A stretch of DNA of 64,000 nt from Flavobacterium piscinae (GTDB lineage: Bacteria; Bacteroidota; Bacteroidia; Flavobacteriales; Flavobacteriaceae), in the NCBI RefSeq assembly GCF_004122145.1, contig NZ_SBKQ01000015.1, positions 19,639 through 83,638 of the forward strand, read 5' to 3'. A program made the position numbers and the translations under genes. Of the stretch, positions 16,285 through 25,227 are shown one piece after another; within the stretch, counting starts at the first letter, position 1; every line of letters starts with the position of its first letter. The notes beneath the pieces are model-generated. The model saw only the letters and a list, made by a program, of their open reading frames with translations. It did no database searches and was not told the origin of the DNA.

Positions 16285-17889
16285 TTATTTCTTTTTTACT
16301 TTCTTTAAAGATAACAAATTCAACGGATTAATCCCCAAACCTTCCACATTTTTTCTCGTAAACCGTGCCACTTTATCATAAAACAACGGAATAATCGGAG
16401 CTTCTTCTATGATGATTTGATCCATTTGTTGATACAATTCAAATCGCTTTGCATCATCCGTTTCTAAAAAAGCTTTTTCATACAACGCATCAAATTCTGC
16501 ATTGGAAAAATGGGTGTAATTCGGTCCGTTAGGAGCAAAGTTTTTACTGTAAAAAAGCGATAAATAATTTTCTGCATCCGGATAATCAGCAATCCAACTC
16601 GCTCTGAAAAAAGTAACTTTCCCGGTAGCAATTGCTTGACGTAATGTCGAGGGCGGATTCACATCAATTTCCACATCCAACCCAATTTTTTGCCATTCGC
16701 GTTGCAAGAATTCGCCAATATCAATGTACGTCGCATTCGTACTCAAAACGATTTTAGGCTTTTTAATGCCGGTTTCTTTGACAAATTCTGTGACTAACGA
16801 TTTGGCTTTTTCGGGTTCAAAATCATAGCCTTTTTGGTGGTTAAAACTCGGCATGCCACTTGGAATGATTCCGCTGGTGGCCGGAATTCCCATATTATTT
16901 CGCAAATAGGTAATCATCTTGGCTCGATCAAAACCATAATTCAAGGCTTGACGTATGCGTTTATCTAAAATCGTTTGATCTGTACAATCCATTCGAAAAC
17001 CTAAATATTCGGTGTTGAGATAGGCTCCGCTAATCAAATTCACGTCTTGTTTATATTTAGGTTGCAATTCCCCTTTTTGTGTTAGAATTTCATCTTTATA
17101 CGACGGGTCTAAACCGGAAACAAAATCAATTTTCCCTTGAATGAATTCTAAAAATCCACTTTGTTTATCAGGCAAAAATGTAATCGAAACCGCTTCTAAA
17201 TAAGGCAATTGCTTTCCGTTTTCATCTTTCTCAAAATAAATCGGATTTTTTCGCAACACCAATTTTACATTTTCTTCCCAAAATTTAAATAGAAATGGAC
17301 CGGTTCCGATGGGTTGGGTTCGAAAATCGTAATTCGGACTTTCGATAATTTCCTTTGGAACCACCGAGGCATATTTCATCGATAATAATCCCAAAAAAGC
17401 CGGAAAGGATTTCGTTAATTTTATTTCAAAAATAGAATCGTTTATGGCTTGAAAATTCTCTACATTTTGCAAAATCCATCCGCCGGGCGAAGCGATTTTT
17501 TCGTCTTTTAAACGGTTCAAACTGTATTCAAAATCAGTAGCTTTCACGGTTCGGGTGGAATCTTTCCCAAACAAATGATGTTTGTGAAAATATACATCCT
17601 TGCGAAGTACAAATTGATACGTTTTTCCATCTTCCGAAATTATCCAACGTTTAGCAATATCGGGTTGAATGTGCAAACTGTCATCCAACTGAACCAATCC
17701 GTTAAACAATTGATTACACGCCCAAATGATGTTTTGCGATTTGGAAAAGGCGGGGTCTAAGGTGGCAATGTTCGCACTTTCGTTATACCGAAAAACCAGA
17801 TGGTCGAGCTCTTTCGATTGGTTTTTTCCACATGAACTAATCATGAGTAGGAGGTAACCAAATGATATATAACGAATTAATGATTTCAT
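16285..17889 (-). CDS. Peptide/nickel-type ABC substrate-binding lipoprotein (SBP_bac_5)
   Basis: The 534-residue protein has a lipoprotein signal (MISSC, Cys20). The body carries SBP_bac_5 features: YNESANIATLDPAFSKSQ near the start, KRWIISEDGKTYQFVLRKDVYFH, FEYSLNRLKD, PIGTGPFLFKFW and DKRIRQALNYGFDR. This is the OppA/DppA fold that binds oligopeptides. No permease or ATPase genes are nearby, so the partner transporter would be encoded elsewhere. The ligand cannot be told from sequence. It is followed directly by a small membrane protein gene. Confidence 0.88.
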   Translation of the reverse strand: MKSLIRYISFGYLLLMISSCGKNQSKELDHLVFRYNESANIATLDPAFSKSQNIIWACNQLFNGLVQLDDSLHIQPDIAKRWIISEDGKTYQFVLRKDVYFHKHHLFGKDSTRTVKATDFEYSLNRLKDEKIASPGGWILQNVENFQAINDSIFEIKLTKSFPAFLGLLSMKYASVVPKEIIESPNYDFRTQPIGTGPFLFKFWEENVKLVLRKNPIYFEKDENGKQLPYLEAVSITFLPDKQSGFLEFIQGKIDFVSGLDPSYKDEILTQKGELQPKYKQDVNLISGAYLNTEYLGFRMDCTDQTILDKRIRQALNYGFDRAKMITYLRNNMGIPATSGIIPSGMPSFNHQKGYDFEPEKAKSLVTEFVKETGIKKPKIVLSTNATYIDIGEFLQREWQKIGLDVEIDVNPPSTLRQAIATGKVTFFRASWIADYPDAENYLSLFYSKNFAPNGPNYTHFSNAEFDALYEKAFLETDDAKRFELYQQMDQIIIEEAPIIPLFYDKVARFTRKNVEGLGINPLNLLSLKKVKKK

Positions 17890-17979
17890 TTTCCCAATTA
17901 TTGTGTGTAAATTTGCAACCTTTATTTAGGGTAAATATAAGGAATGTTACCCTTTTTCCAATTTAAGGGAATATAGATT

Positions 17980-19317
17980 ATGACACCAAACGCCAAAAAA
18001 GTTGCTTTTTATACTTTAGGATGTAAACTGAATTTTTCAGAAACCTCAACCATTGCTCGAAATTTTCAACAAGAAGGTTTTGAACGCGTTGATTTTGAAG
18101 AAGTTGCTGATATATATGTGATTAACACCTGCTCCGTTACAGAAAACGCCGATAAACAATTCAAACAAATTGTCAAAAAAGCATTGAAAAATAACGAGAA
18201 AGCGTTTGTGGCTGCCGTCGGATGTTATGCTCAATTGAAACCGGAGGAATTGGCTGCAGTAGATGGAGTAGATTTGGTTTTAGGTGCGACAGAAAAATTC
18301 AAAATCACCGATTATTTGAACGACTTGACTAAAAATGATTTAGGTGAAGTACATTCCTGTGAGATTGAAGAAGCCAATTTTTATGTGGGAAGTTATTCCA
18401 TTGGCGACCGAACCCGTGCGTTTTTGAAAGTACAAGACGGTTGCGATTATAAATGTACGTATTGCACGATTCCGCTTGCTCGTGGGATTTCACGTAGTGA
18501 TGAATTGCAAAATGTATTGAAAAACGCTAAAGAAATTTCGCAACAAGGCATCAAAGAAATTGTGTTGACCGGAGTAAACATTGGTGATTACGGTAAAGGT
18601 GAATTTGGAAACAAAAAACACGAACATACTTTCTTAGAATTGGTTCAGGCGTTGGATGGAGTAGAAGGCATTGAGCGATTACGAATTTCCTCTATCGAAC
18701 CGAATTTATTAAAAAACGAAACCATTGAATTTGTTTCCAAAAGCCGAACTTTAGTCCCACATTTTCACATTCCGTTGCAATCGGGAAGCAATGACATTTT
18801 GAAGAAAATGAAACGTCGTTATTTGCGTGAATTGTATGTGGATCGTGTGAATAAAATTCGCGAAGTGATGCCGGATGCGTGTATTGGTGTGGATGTAATT
18901 GTGGGATTTCCGGGAGAAACGGATGAACATTTTTTGGAAACCTATCATTTTTTGAATGACTTAGACATTTCGTATTTGCATGTATTTACGTATTCTGAAC
19001 GAGATAATACCGAAGCAGCCGAAATGGAGGGAGTTGTGCCGATGAACATTCGCTCCAAAAGAAGTAAAATGCTTCGTGGTTTATCCGTCAAGAAAAGAAG
19101 AGCCTTCTATGAAAGCCAACTCGGAACTACACGAACCGTTTTGTTTGAAGCGGAAAATAAAGAAGGCTACATTCACGGTTTTACGGAAAACTACGTAAAA
19201 GTAAAAGCACCCTGGAATCCTGAGTTAGTGAATACATTACACGAAATCAAACTGACGAAGATTGATGAAGATGGTTCGGTGAGAATGGAGTTTGTTAGGG
19301 ATGTTGTTTCAATATAA
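17980..19317 (+). CDS. mtaB: tRNA ct6A/t6A37 C2-methylthiotransferase MtaB
   Basis: The 445-residue protein is a radical-SAM methylthiotransferase. The N-terminal UPF0004 domain supplies three cysteines (TLGCKLN, NTCSVTENAD, AAVGCYAQ). The radical-SAM cluster motif CxxxCxxC is DGCDYKCTYCTIPLARG at about 155-171. A C-terminal TRAM domain ends at about 440. It converts t6A37 to ms2t6A37 in tRNAs decoding ANN codons. YTLGCKLNFSETSTIARNF at the start and the whole length fit MtaB better than MiaB or RimO. The gene stands alone, divergent from the OppA-like gene across 90 bases. Confidence 0.93.
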   Translation: MTPNAKKVAFYTLGCKLNFSETSTIARNFQQEGFERVDFEEVADIYVINTCSVTENADKQFKQIVKKALKNNEKAFVAAVGCYAQLKPEELAAVDGVDLVLGATEKFKITDYLNDLTKNDLGEVHSCEIEEANFYVGSYSIGDRTRAFLKVQDGCDYKCTYCTIPLARGISRSDELQNVLKNAKEISQQGIKEIVLTGVNIGDYGKGEFGNKKHEHTFLELVQALDGVEGIERLRISSIEPNLLKNETIEFVSKSRTLVPHFHIPLQSGSNDILKKMKRRYLRELYVDRVNKIREVMPDACIGVDVIVGFPGETDEHFLETYHFLNDLDISYLHVFTYSERDNTEAAEMEGVVPMNIRSKRSKMLRGLSVKKRRAFYESQLGTTRTVLFEAENKEGYIHGFTENYVKVKAPWNPELVNTLHEIKLTKIDEDGSVRMEFVRDVVSI

Positions 19318-19340
19318 AATTTATAATTTTTCTCATTTTG

Positions 19341-19473
19341 TGTCATTTCGACGATAGGAGACCCGAGCGATAGCGAACAGGCGAAGCAAATCACATAATC
19401 TATGGCAAACTATTTTTTTTGGGTGAACTAAGCACTCTAAATGTTATGAGATTCCTCCTTCGTCGGAATGACA
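19341..19473. repeat. 133-bp intergenic element with inverted ends
   Basis: TGTCATTTCGACGA (19341-19354) and TCGTCGGAATGACA (19460-19473) are inverted copies with one mismatch. The similarity extends inward as ATAGGAG versus CTCCT. The inside contains GACCCGAGCGATAGCGAACAG and no reading frame. It has the shape of a small non-autonomous repeat element. Confidence 0.8.
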
Positions 19474-19495
19474 AAGCGGCGTGGGAAAACTGCTT

Positions 19496-19561
19496 CTGTA
19501 ATCAAACTGCAAATTGCGACTCAGACTGCAAACTGCGACTGGAAACTGGGACTGCAAACTA
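19496..19561. repeat. Heptamer tandem tract touching the methyltransferase stop codon
   Basis: Units close to ACTGCAA / ACTGCGA recur (at about 19504, 19524, 19531 and 19551) with degenerate units between them. The last unit supplies the CTA (19559-19561) that is the minus-strand TAG stop of the methyltransferase gene. Confidence 0.75.
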
Positions 19562-20185
19562 CCTCACAAAAACCGTCACTCTTCCCTCAATCGTAAAACT
19601 CGAAAAACCGATATTTTTAGTAATCCATTCCATTGTTTTGGGATGATAGAAAAACACGTGTGAATGGTCATTTTTGTAATACCACGTGTCAAAATTTTGG
19701 GTTTCGGAGAAAAAATCGGTCATACAAATGAGTTTTCCGCCGGGTTTTAGAAGTTGGTGGAGTTTTTTGAATTCCTCAAACGGATGATGAAAATGTTCAA
19801 TTACCTCACAACAAGTAATATAATCGTATCGTTTTTCCAAAACTTCCGGTTGGTTGGAAAAGAACGGGTCGTATTCAACAATGTTATAGTTTTTATCTTT
19901 CAATAATTTAACGATGACCGAGTTGGTTCCGGAACCAAAATCCAAACCGGAATGCTTGGAGGAGAAATCTTTTAGCACTCTATTCACAATAGGCGAAGCA
20001 AATTGCTGGTACCCTTTATCGTTTACATCATTATTGTGAAATTCGTAGTGTTTTTTTTCTTCTGCTTCTGAAAGATAGTTTTTATCATCTAAAAAAACAG
20101 AAAAGCAATTGGTGCAAAAATAAAACTCACGGTGTTGGTGCGTGTAAAAATGATTAGATGGCGAAGAACAAAGCGGACATTTCAT
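19559..20185 (-). CDS. Class I SAM-dependent methyltransferase with N-terminal zinc ribbon
   Basis: The 208-residue protein opens with a Cys4 zinc-ribbon-like motif (CPLC ... CTNC, within the first 25 residues). A Rossmann methyltransferase core follows with LDFGSGTNSVIVKLL (motif I), a Methyltransf_23-type CCEVIEHFHHPFEEF and LKPGGKLICMTDFF. The substrate is unknown; relatives modify small molecules or glycans. It is encoded 3 bases downstream of a small GNAT-like gene. The 3' end is odd: the stop codon lies in a heptamer tandem repeat, so the C-terminus may have been set by repeat insertion. Confidence 0.85.
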   Translation of the reverse strand: MKCPLCSSPSNHFYTHQHREFYFCTNCFSVFLDDKNYLSEAEEKKHYEFHNNDVNDKGYQQFASPIVNRVLKDFSSKHSGLDFGSGTNSVIVKLLKDKNYNIVEYDPFFSNQPEVLEKRYDYITCCEVIEHFHHPFEEFKKLHQLLKPGGKLICMTDFFSETQNFDTWYYKNDHSHVFFYHPKTMEWITKNIGFSSFTIEGRVTVFVR

Positions 20186-20188
20186 ACT

Positions 20189-20470
20189 TTACAATTTGAT
20201 ACCGGGAGGAAGTAATTCTTTGTAAATCGGGTTTTTTCTGAAAAAATGAGCTACTTTCGGGTGGGTGGGTACCACTTTTAATTTTCGTTCTTCAGCTATT
20301 GAAAGTACTTCTATGATGAATTCGTTGATAAAGTCTACGTTTAGGTCTTCCGGATGGTTTAATTTTGTTAAAAACAACTTTCGTTCCTGCACGGCATACT
20401 CCATGACCAATAAACCGAGATCGGTTTGGGTTTCAAATTGTCTTAATAATTGATTGTCTTTGATTTCCAT
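20189..20470 (-). CDS. Small GNAT-like N-acetyltransferase (COG2388 type)
   Basis: The 93-residue protein resembles the short YjdJ/Gtn-like acetyltransferase family: a beta-strand opening (MEYAVQERKLFLTKLNHPE), a central helix (FINEFIIEVLSIAEERKLKV), then VVPTHPKVAHFFRKNPIYKELL, where the family has its conserved acetyl-CoA-site segment. The usual P-x-C-S/P-x-x cysteine is replaced by VPTHPKV. The substrate is unknown. It is likely co-transcribed with the methyltransferase 3 bases downstream. Confidence 0.7.
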   Translation of the reverse strand: MEIKDNQLLRQFETQTDLGLLVMEYAVQERKLFLTKLNHPEDLNVDFINEFIIEVLSIAEERKLKVVPTHPKVAHFFRKNPIYKELLPPGIKL

Positions 20471-20644
20471 ACTTTTGTTGGGTTAGGAAAAATAAAATTA
20501 GTTATGCAAAGGTACGGATTTTTAAATTTTTTTCTTTCATAAAGAATGTTAATGTCTGCTACTGTTAAAATTAGCACTAAATTAACGACCCATTCAAATT
20601 CAATTTCGCATTAAAGTTTTACTTTTAGAATTTAAATTAATGAT

Positions 20645-21307
20645 ATGGAAAAAATTCCGGTTTATTTCATGCCCGGTTTGGCAGCAAGTACCTCTATTTT
20701 TGAAAGAATTGACTTGCCGAAAGATCAATTTGAAATGTATTTATTAGAGTGGATTATTCCTCATCCCAAAGAATCGATTAAGGAGTACGTGACGCGATTA
20801 TCGAAAAATATTGAACATGAAAATCCGGTTTTGATTGGCGTTTCGTTCGGTGGTGTTATTGTTCAGGAAATGGCAAAAGTGATTTCGGTGCAAAAAACTA
20901 TCATTATTTCAAGTGTAAAATCCAATAAAGAATTTCCAAGACGTTTAAAAATTGCCAAAACAACCAAAGTTTACAAGTTATTACCCACCGGTTTAGTTCA
21001 AAATGTAGAAGCTTTATCAAAATTTGCCTATGGTGATACAGTAAAGCAACGTTTGAAATTATATGATCGCTATTTGTGTGTGCGAGACAAATGCTATTTA
21101 GATTGGGCAATAGAAACAATTATCCTTTGGGATAGAACGGAAGTTGATTCTACAGTAATTCATATTCACGGTGATGCAGATGATGTTTTTCCCATAAAAT
21201 ATATTCAGGATTGTACTGTAGTAAAAGGTGGAACGCACATCATGATTTTAAATAAATTTAAATGGTTCAATGAAAATTTACCAAAAATTATTTTAAATAA
21301 TAGCTGA
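20645..21307 (+). CDS. Alpha/beta hydrolase
   Basis: The 220-residue protein has the nucleophile elbow GVSFGG (Ser67), an oxyanion region near PGLAAS (10-15), an acidic residue in HGDADDVFP and the late His in GGTHIMI. This is the serine-hydrolase triad. It lacks a signal peptide and is probably cytoplasmic. The substrate cannot be predicted. It precedes the lytic transglycosylase gene by 50 bases, but no functional link is evident. Confidence 0.82.
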   Translation: MEKIPVYFMPGLAASTSIFERIDLPKDQFEMYLLEWIIPHPKESIKEYVTRLSKNIEHENPVLIGVSFGGVIVQEMAKVISVQKTIIISSVKSNKEFPRRLKIAKTTKVYKLLPTGLVQNVEALSKFAYGDTVKQRLKLYDRYLCVRDKCYLDWAIETIILWDRTEVDSTVIHIHGDADDVFPIKYIQDCTVVKGGTHIMILNKFKWFNENLPKIILNNS

Positions 21308-21357
21308 GTTGGACTGTTTTTTGTAGTTTTACAAATAACAAATAAATTAGGTTAGTT

Positions 21358-22245
21358 ATGAAAAGGATAAAAAATGTAGCAATTGTATCGGTTTTACTAG
21401 TTTTGAGCGGACTTTTTGTTTACTCAACATCAAGGAAAATTGTGGTAACAGAAAAAAGAGAAGTTGTATCTCTTCCTTTGGAAATTGATTTCTCCGGAGA
21501 AAAAACACCGTTACATATAGCAGATGTAAGAGAACGTTTAGATAGAGAAATGGTTATTAACACCAATTTACATTCTTCGACTACCTTAATTTTAAAAAGA
21601 GCAAACCGAGCTTTTCCGGTGATTGAACCGATATTAAAAAAATACGGTGTCCCGGATGATTTTAAATACCTTGCCGTAATTGAGAGCGGCTTGGCTAATG
21701 TGGTTTCACCTGCCGGAGCTCGTGGAGTTTGGCAATTTATGCCACAAACCGCCAAAGAGCAAGGAATGGAAGTAAATGATTATGTAGATGAACGCTATCA
21801 TTTAGAAAAATCAACAGAAGCAGCCTGCCGTTATCTTTTGGAGGCCAAAAATAAATTTGGAAATTGGACTTTAGCGGCGGCGTCCTATAATGCAGGAATG
21901 GGGGGAATCAATAAACAATTAACGAATCAACAAGTTTCTGATTATTATGATGTTTTGCTAACGGAAGAAACTTCTCGGTATGTATTTCGAATTTTAGCAT
22001 TAAAAGAAATAATGCTCAATCCGGCTAAATATGGTTTTGAAATTCCAAATGAGCAATTGTATCATCCCATTGAAGTGAAGAAGATTGAAGTAGATTCTAC
22101 CATAACTGATTTGGCGACATTTGCGAAAGACCAAGGTATTAACTATAAAATTTTAAAGTTACATAACCCGTGGTTACGAGATAAAAAATTAGAAAATAAA
22201 TCTAAAAAAGTATATACTCTAGAAATTCCTACAGAGGGTTATTAA
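21358..22245 (+). CDS. Membrane-bound lytic murein transglycosylase (SLT family)
   Basis: The 295-residue protein has an N-terminal signal or anchor (about 7-23), then a GH23/SLT domain. The catalytic Glu109 is in VIESGLANVVSPAGARG, with WQFMPQTAKEQG and AAASYNAGMGG as the other conserved blocks. This cleaves peptidoglycan, releasing anhydromuropeptides. A C-terminal stretch (about 245-290, TDLATFAKDQGINYKILKLHNPW) resembles one degenerate LysM module, so it is MltD-like but short. Confidence 0.9.
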   Translation: MKRIKNVAIVSVLLVLSGLFVYSTSRKIVVTEKREVVSLPLEIDFSGEKTPLHIADVRERLDREMVINTNLHSSTTLILKRANRAFPVIEPILKKYGVPDDFKYLAVIESGLANVVSPAGARGVWQFMPQTAKEQGMEVNDYVDERYHLEKSTEAACRYLLEAKNKFGNWTLAAASYNAGMGGINKQLTNQQVSDYYDVLLTEETSRYVFRILALKEIMLNPAKYGFEIPNEQLYHPIEVKKIEVDSTITDLATFAKDQGINYKILKLHNPWLRDKKLENKSKKVYTLEIPTEGY

Positions 22246-22253
22246 TTTATACA

Positions 22254-22625
22254 ATGAAAATGACAATTTCTACACTGCTTTTATTACTCTGTATCGGATT
22301 GTTAGCGGGATTGCTTAGTGGATTAATTGGCATTGGCGGAGGAATCATCATGGTGCCTTTACTATTGCTTTTAGGCATGTCTCAACACGAATCGCAAGGA
22401 ACCAGCTTAGCAGTTCTTTCAGTTCCGGTTACTGCTTTAGCGGCATTTAACTATTATAAAGAAGGCTATGTTGATTGGAAATATGCAGCGATTATTGCCG
22501 TTTTTTTTGTAATAGGGGGTTATATTGGCAGCAAGTTCGCCATTCAAATTGACGAAAAAATCCTCAAAAAAATCTTTGGATTCATATTATTGCTGGTTGC
22601 CGGAAAACTTATTTTCGGGAAGTAA
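22254..22625 (+). CDS. Half-length TauE/SafE-family membrane protein
   Basis: The 123-residue protein has four predicted spans and one copy of the TauE/SafE repeat (GLLSGLIGIGGGIIMVPLLLLLGMSQHESQGTSL). Typical members have two repeats in about 250 residues, so this would have to act as a dimer or with a partner. Such short forms are common in Bacteroidota, so it is probably not a broken gene. The anion carried is unknown. It starts 8 bases after the transglycosylase stop. Confidence 0.8.
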   Translation: MKMTISTLLLLLCIGLLAGLLSGLIGIGGGIIMVPLLLLLGMSQHESQGTSLAVLSVPVTALAAFNYYKEGYVDWKYAAIIAVFFVIGGYIGSKFAIQIDEKILKKIFGFILLLVAGKLIFGK

Positions 22626-23327
22626 TTAATTGGTGACCAAAAATTCTTTTTTATCTTGTTTAAATTTATTCAACTCGTCTAATCGTTCTTTAAACACTAA
22701 ATAATTTATTTCTAATGCTTTTTTAGACGGTGTCTTAAAGTGTGTTGGCGTTGCACCTCTTTTTATATTGATTACTTGTAAATGCTCATCAATTAAATAG
22801 CATGTAGGAAAACCAAGAGTTTCTCTCATGCTTTCCACAATTTCATTATCATTTTTATAATTCTTATGTGCATAGCAGACTTCAATGTGGCTATTAAATT
22901 TTTTAGCAAACTTTTTCACCTCTTTCTTTTTACCCCAAACGATTACAATAAATTCAATGTCTTTATTTTCTTTGGCTAATTTATTCAAAGCCGGTATTTC
23001 TCCTTTACCGGGAACACACCAAGCAGCATATGTGATTAAAAATATAGGTTTTTTTACTTTACTTATTTTGAGTTTTCGGTTGGAAACTCTTTTTAAAGTG
23101 TAATCGTTAAATTTTGAGCCTATGAGTTGATTTTGAACTAAACTGTCAAACAAAAACTGACCCCTTTCAAAATCACCATTGCGATAAGCCTCATTACTTT
23201 GTGACTTATATTTGTGAAAGTTTGTACGAACAGCTTCAGTAAATAATTTAGGAGAATCCTCAACATTTTGACTCAGAAGGACTAAGTTTGAAGTAACAAA
23301 TACTAATATGAGAATAATATTTTTCAT
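22626..23327 (-). CDS. Exported thioredoxin-fold protein lacking the second active-site cysteine
   Basis: I use the ATG at 23327 (233 residues), because the longer frame begins at a TTG and only the shorter one starts cleanly with a signal peptide (MKNIILILVFVTSNLVLLSQ). The thioredoxin-like domain starts near 90: VKKPIFLITYAAWCVPGKG, where the usual WCxPC is WCVPG (Cys104, Gly107). The cis-Pro region is GFPTCYLID. It therefore cannot form the normal disulfide and is likely monothiol, thiol-binding or inactive. It is convergent with the TauE/SafE gene, with no spacer. Confidence 0.75.
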   Translation of the reverse strand: MKNIILILVFVTSNLVLLSQNVEDSPKLFTEAVRTNFHKYKSQSNEAYRNGDFERGQFLFDSLVQNQLIGSKFNDYTLKRVSNRKLKISKVKKPIFLITYAAWCVPGKGEIPALNKLAKENKDIEFIVIVWGKKKEVKKFAKKFNSHIEVCYAHKNYKNDNEIVESMRETLGFPTCYLIDEHLQVINIKRGATPTHFKTPSKKALEINYLVFKERLDELNKFKQDKKEFLVTN

Positions 23328-23447
23328 ATTTGAAGTAATTTGATTCAAACAAAGCTATTTAATTTTATTAACAAATCCAAAAAATATCGGTTAATAACCT
23401 GTTAATAAGTCAAATAGTAAATAAACTGCCACAAAAAAGACCTAAGT

Positions 23448-25166
23448 TTACTTCACAAGCATCTTTTTGACACTTTTTTTATTTCCTTGATAAACAGAAA
23501 CAACATACATGCCTTTGGCTAAATTTTTAATATTTATGGGTTCATTGAAGGTTGAGGAGACTAAAACTAGCTTACCAATTAAATTGTGAATTTCTATTTT
23601 GTCAATCGCAACAGTTGAATTGATTTGCATGTATTCGTTCGCCGGATTTATAAAGGTAATTAAATCAATTTCAGTGGAAGGTTCAACAGCTAGTGTACAA
23701 TCATCACCTACTACATAGGTAAAATACTTGGTTACAGATAATCCTCCTGCAAATGCAAATTTAACTGCGTAACTAATGGTAGAACCCATGGTTTGCTCTG
23801 TGATTGTATAAGTAAATATATTTCCTGAGACATTTTCCATCTGATATTCCGTAAATGGATTTTGTCTCCATAAGAAAGCAACCACACCCACTTTGTCTGT
23901 GTCTAATAACTCAAAAGTAATTTTTACATTGTTTCCGATGGTTTCAAAAGCATAATTATAACCAATTGAGAACGTACCTTGTTGGGTTTCGGTATCTATT
24001 CCTGAACAACCTGTTACCCCTGTTGTTGTGGCACTGAGTAGAATTGGGTTATTAATGAATTCATTTCCGGTAACATCGCTTGCGGAAACAGAAAAATCAT
24101 AAGTAGTGTTCGGTGTTAAATTCGGAATGATCACTGATTTTTCCTCACCGGATGGATTTGCCGTTGTAATATTTTCATTACCATAACTTATAGTGTAGGC
24201 TACATTTCCAGAATTGTCATCGGCATTGAGTAACAATTCTATGGTTGAGCTCGTCACTTCTCCTACAGATGCTGTAAAATTTGTCGGTCCTTCGGTATCC
24301 TCCAATGTATTTTGATAAACTCTTACATAATCAATTTCCATAGTTGCTTGCGTAAAATTGGATGGAATGTTTCCGGCAACTCCACCCATCGCAATATTTA
24401 ATAAAAGGTATTGTTCGGCATCAAAAGGCCAAGTTTCTGCATTTTTTACGGCTGGATTATAGGTATAGAAGGCTACTCCATCAAGCAAAAAAGTAATTTC
24501 AAAAGGCGACCAATTCATTGAATACACATGAAAATCATTACCTAAGTTTGCAGCAATCGTACCGCCGTGATTCACAGTGCTTCCAAATGAAGAGGGGGTG
24601 TGAATAGCACTTTGAATATATCCTTCCGGTTGTGATTGGGTGATTCCATGTTCCATGATATCAATTTCACCACAAGCAGGCCAACCAGTATTTCCAAATG
24701 CTGCATCAAAAAAACCACCGTCTTCGTTTACGTTTTTTCCTAACATCCATAGAGCAGGCCAAGTTCCTTGATTGGTTGGTATTTTTGCACGTATATCTAC
24801 TCGACCATATTGAAAAGCAAATTTAGAGTTTAATCGTGCAGAGGTAAATTGTTTGGTAACGCCTTGATTGGTATAATTTTCTCTTTTTGCCACAATGTTT
24901 AAAAAGCCATTGTTTACAAAGGAATTGGTAATTAAGTTGGTATAATGTTGTACTTCGCCATTGAACCAGCTTCCACCGTTAGGAAGTTGTGTTTGATGAT
25001 GCCATTTGGTGGAATTGATCGCTCCGTTTGTGTCAAATTCATCCGACCAAACTAAATCGTTGTACTCCACATCAACTTGTGCATTAGCTTCGTAAGTAGT
25101 TAGTATTATTAATAAAATAAGTACTAAAAATCGGCTGTTTTTTATACTAAATAAATATTTTTTCAT
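23448..25166 (-). CDS. Secreted GH16 beta-glucanase with FN3 and T9SS sorting domain
   Basis: The 572-residue protein has a signal peptide (1-30, EANAQ) and a GH16 domain (about 35-285). The catalytic motif is EIDIME (Glu167, Asp169, Glu172), with WPALWMLGKN and ALWM typical of laminarinases. An FN3 domain follows at about 295-385, an unassigned beta domain at 390-490, and a T9SS type A sorting domain at about 500-572. It is exported to or beyond the cell surface and should cut beta-1,3-glucan internally. It closes the glucan-utilisation operon, 61 bases after the cytoplasmic GH17 gene. Confidence 0.92.
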   Translation of the reverse strand: MKKYLFSIKNSRFLVLILLIILTTYEANAQVDVEYNDLVWSDEFDTNGAINSTKWHHQTQLPNGGSWFNGEVQHYTNLITNSFVNNGFLNIVAKRENYTNQGVTKQFTSARLNSKFAFQYGRVDIRAKIPTNQGTWPALWMLGKNVNEDGGFFDAAFGNTGWPACGEIDIMEHGITQSQPEGYIQSAIHTPSSFGSTVNHGGTIAANLGNDFHVYSMNWSPFEITFLLDGVAFYTYNPAVKNAETWPFDAEQYLLLNIAMGGVAGNIPSNFTQATMEIDYVRVYQNTLEDTEGPTNFTASVGEVTSSTIELLLNADDNSGNVAYTISYGNENITTANPSGEEKSVIIPNLTPNTTYDFSVSASDVTGNEFINNPILLSATTTGVTGCSGIDTETQQGTFSIGYNYAFETIGNNVKITFELLDTDKVGVVAFLWRQNPFTEYQMENVSGNIFTYTITEQTMGSTISYAVKFAFAGGLSVTKYFTYVVGDDCTLAVEPSTEIDLITFINPANEYMQINSTVAIDKIEIHNLIGKLVLVSSTFNEPINIKNLAKGMYVVSVYQGNKKSVKKMLVK

Positions 25167-25227
25167 AGCATTTTTTAAAAGGAAAAACCTTTAGTTTATC
25201 AACATATAGTATAAAAAATGGGGGTTT

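Noticed and set aside
22254..22625. Truncated TauE/SafE pseudogene
   Set aside because: The frame is intact with a proper start and stop, and one-repeat forms of this family are common in Bacteroidota.
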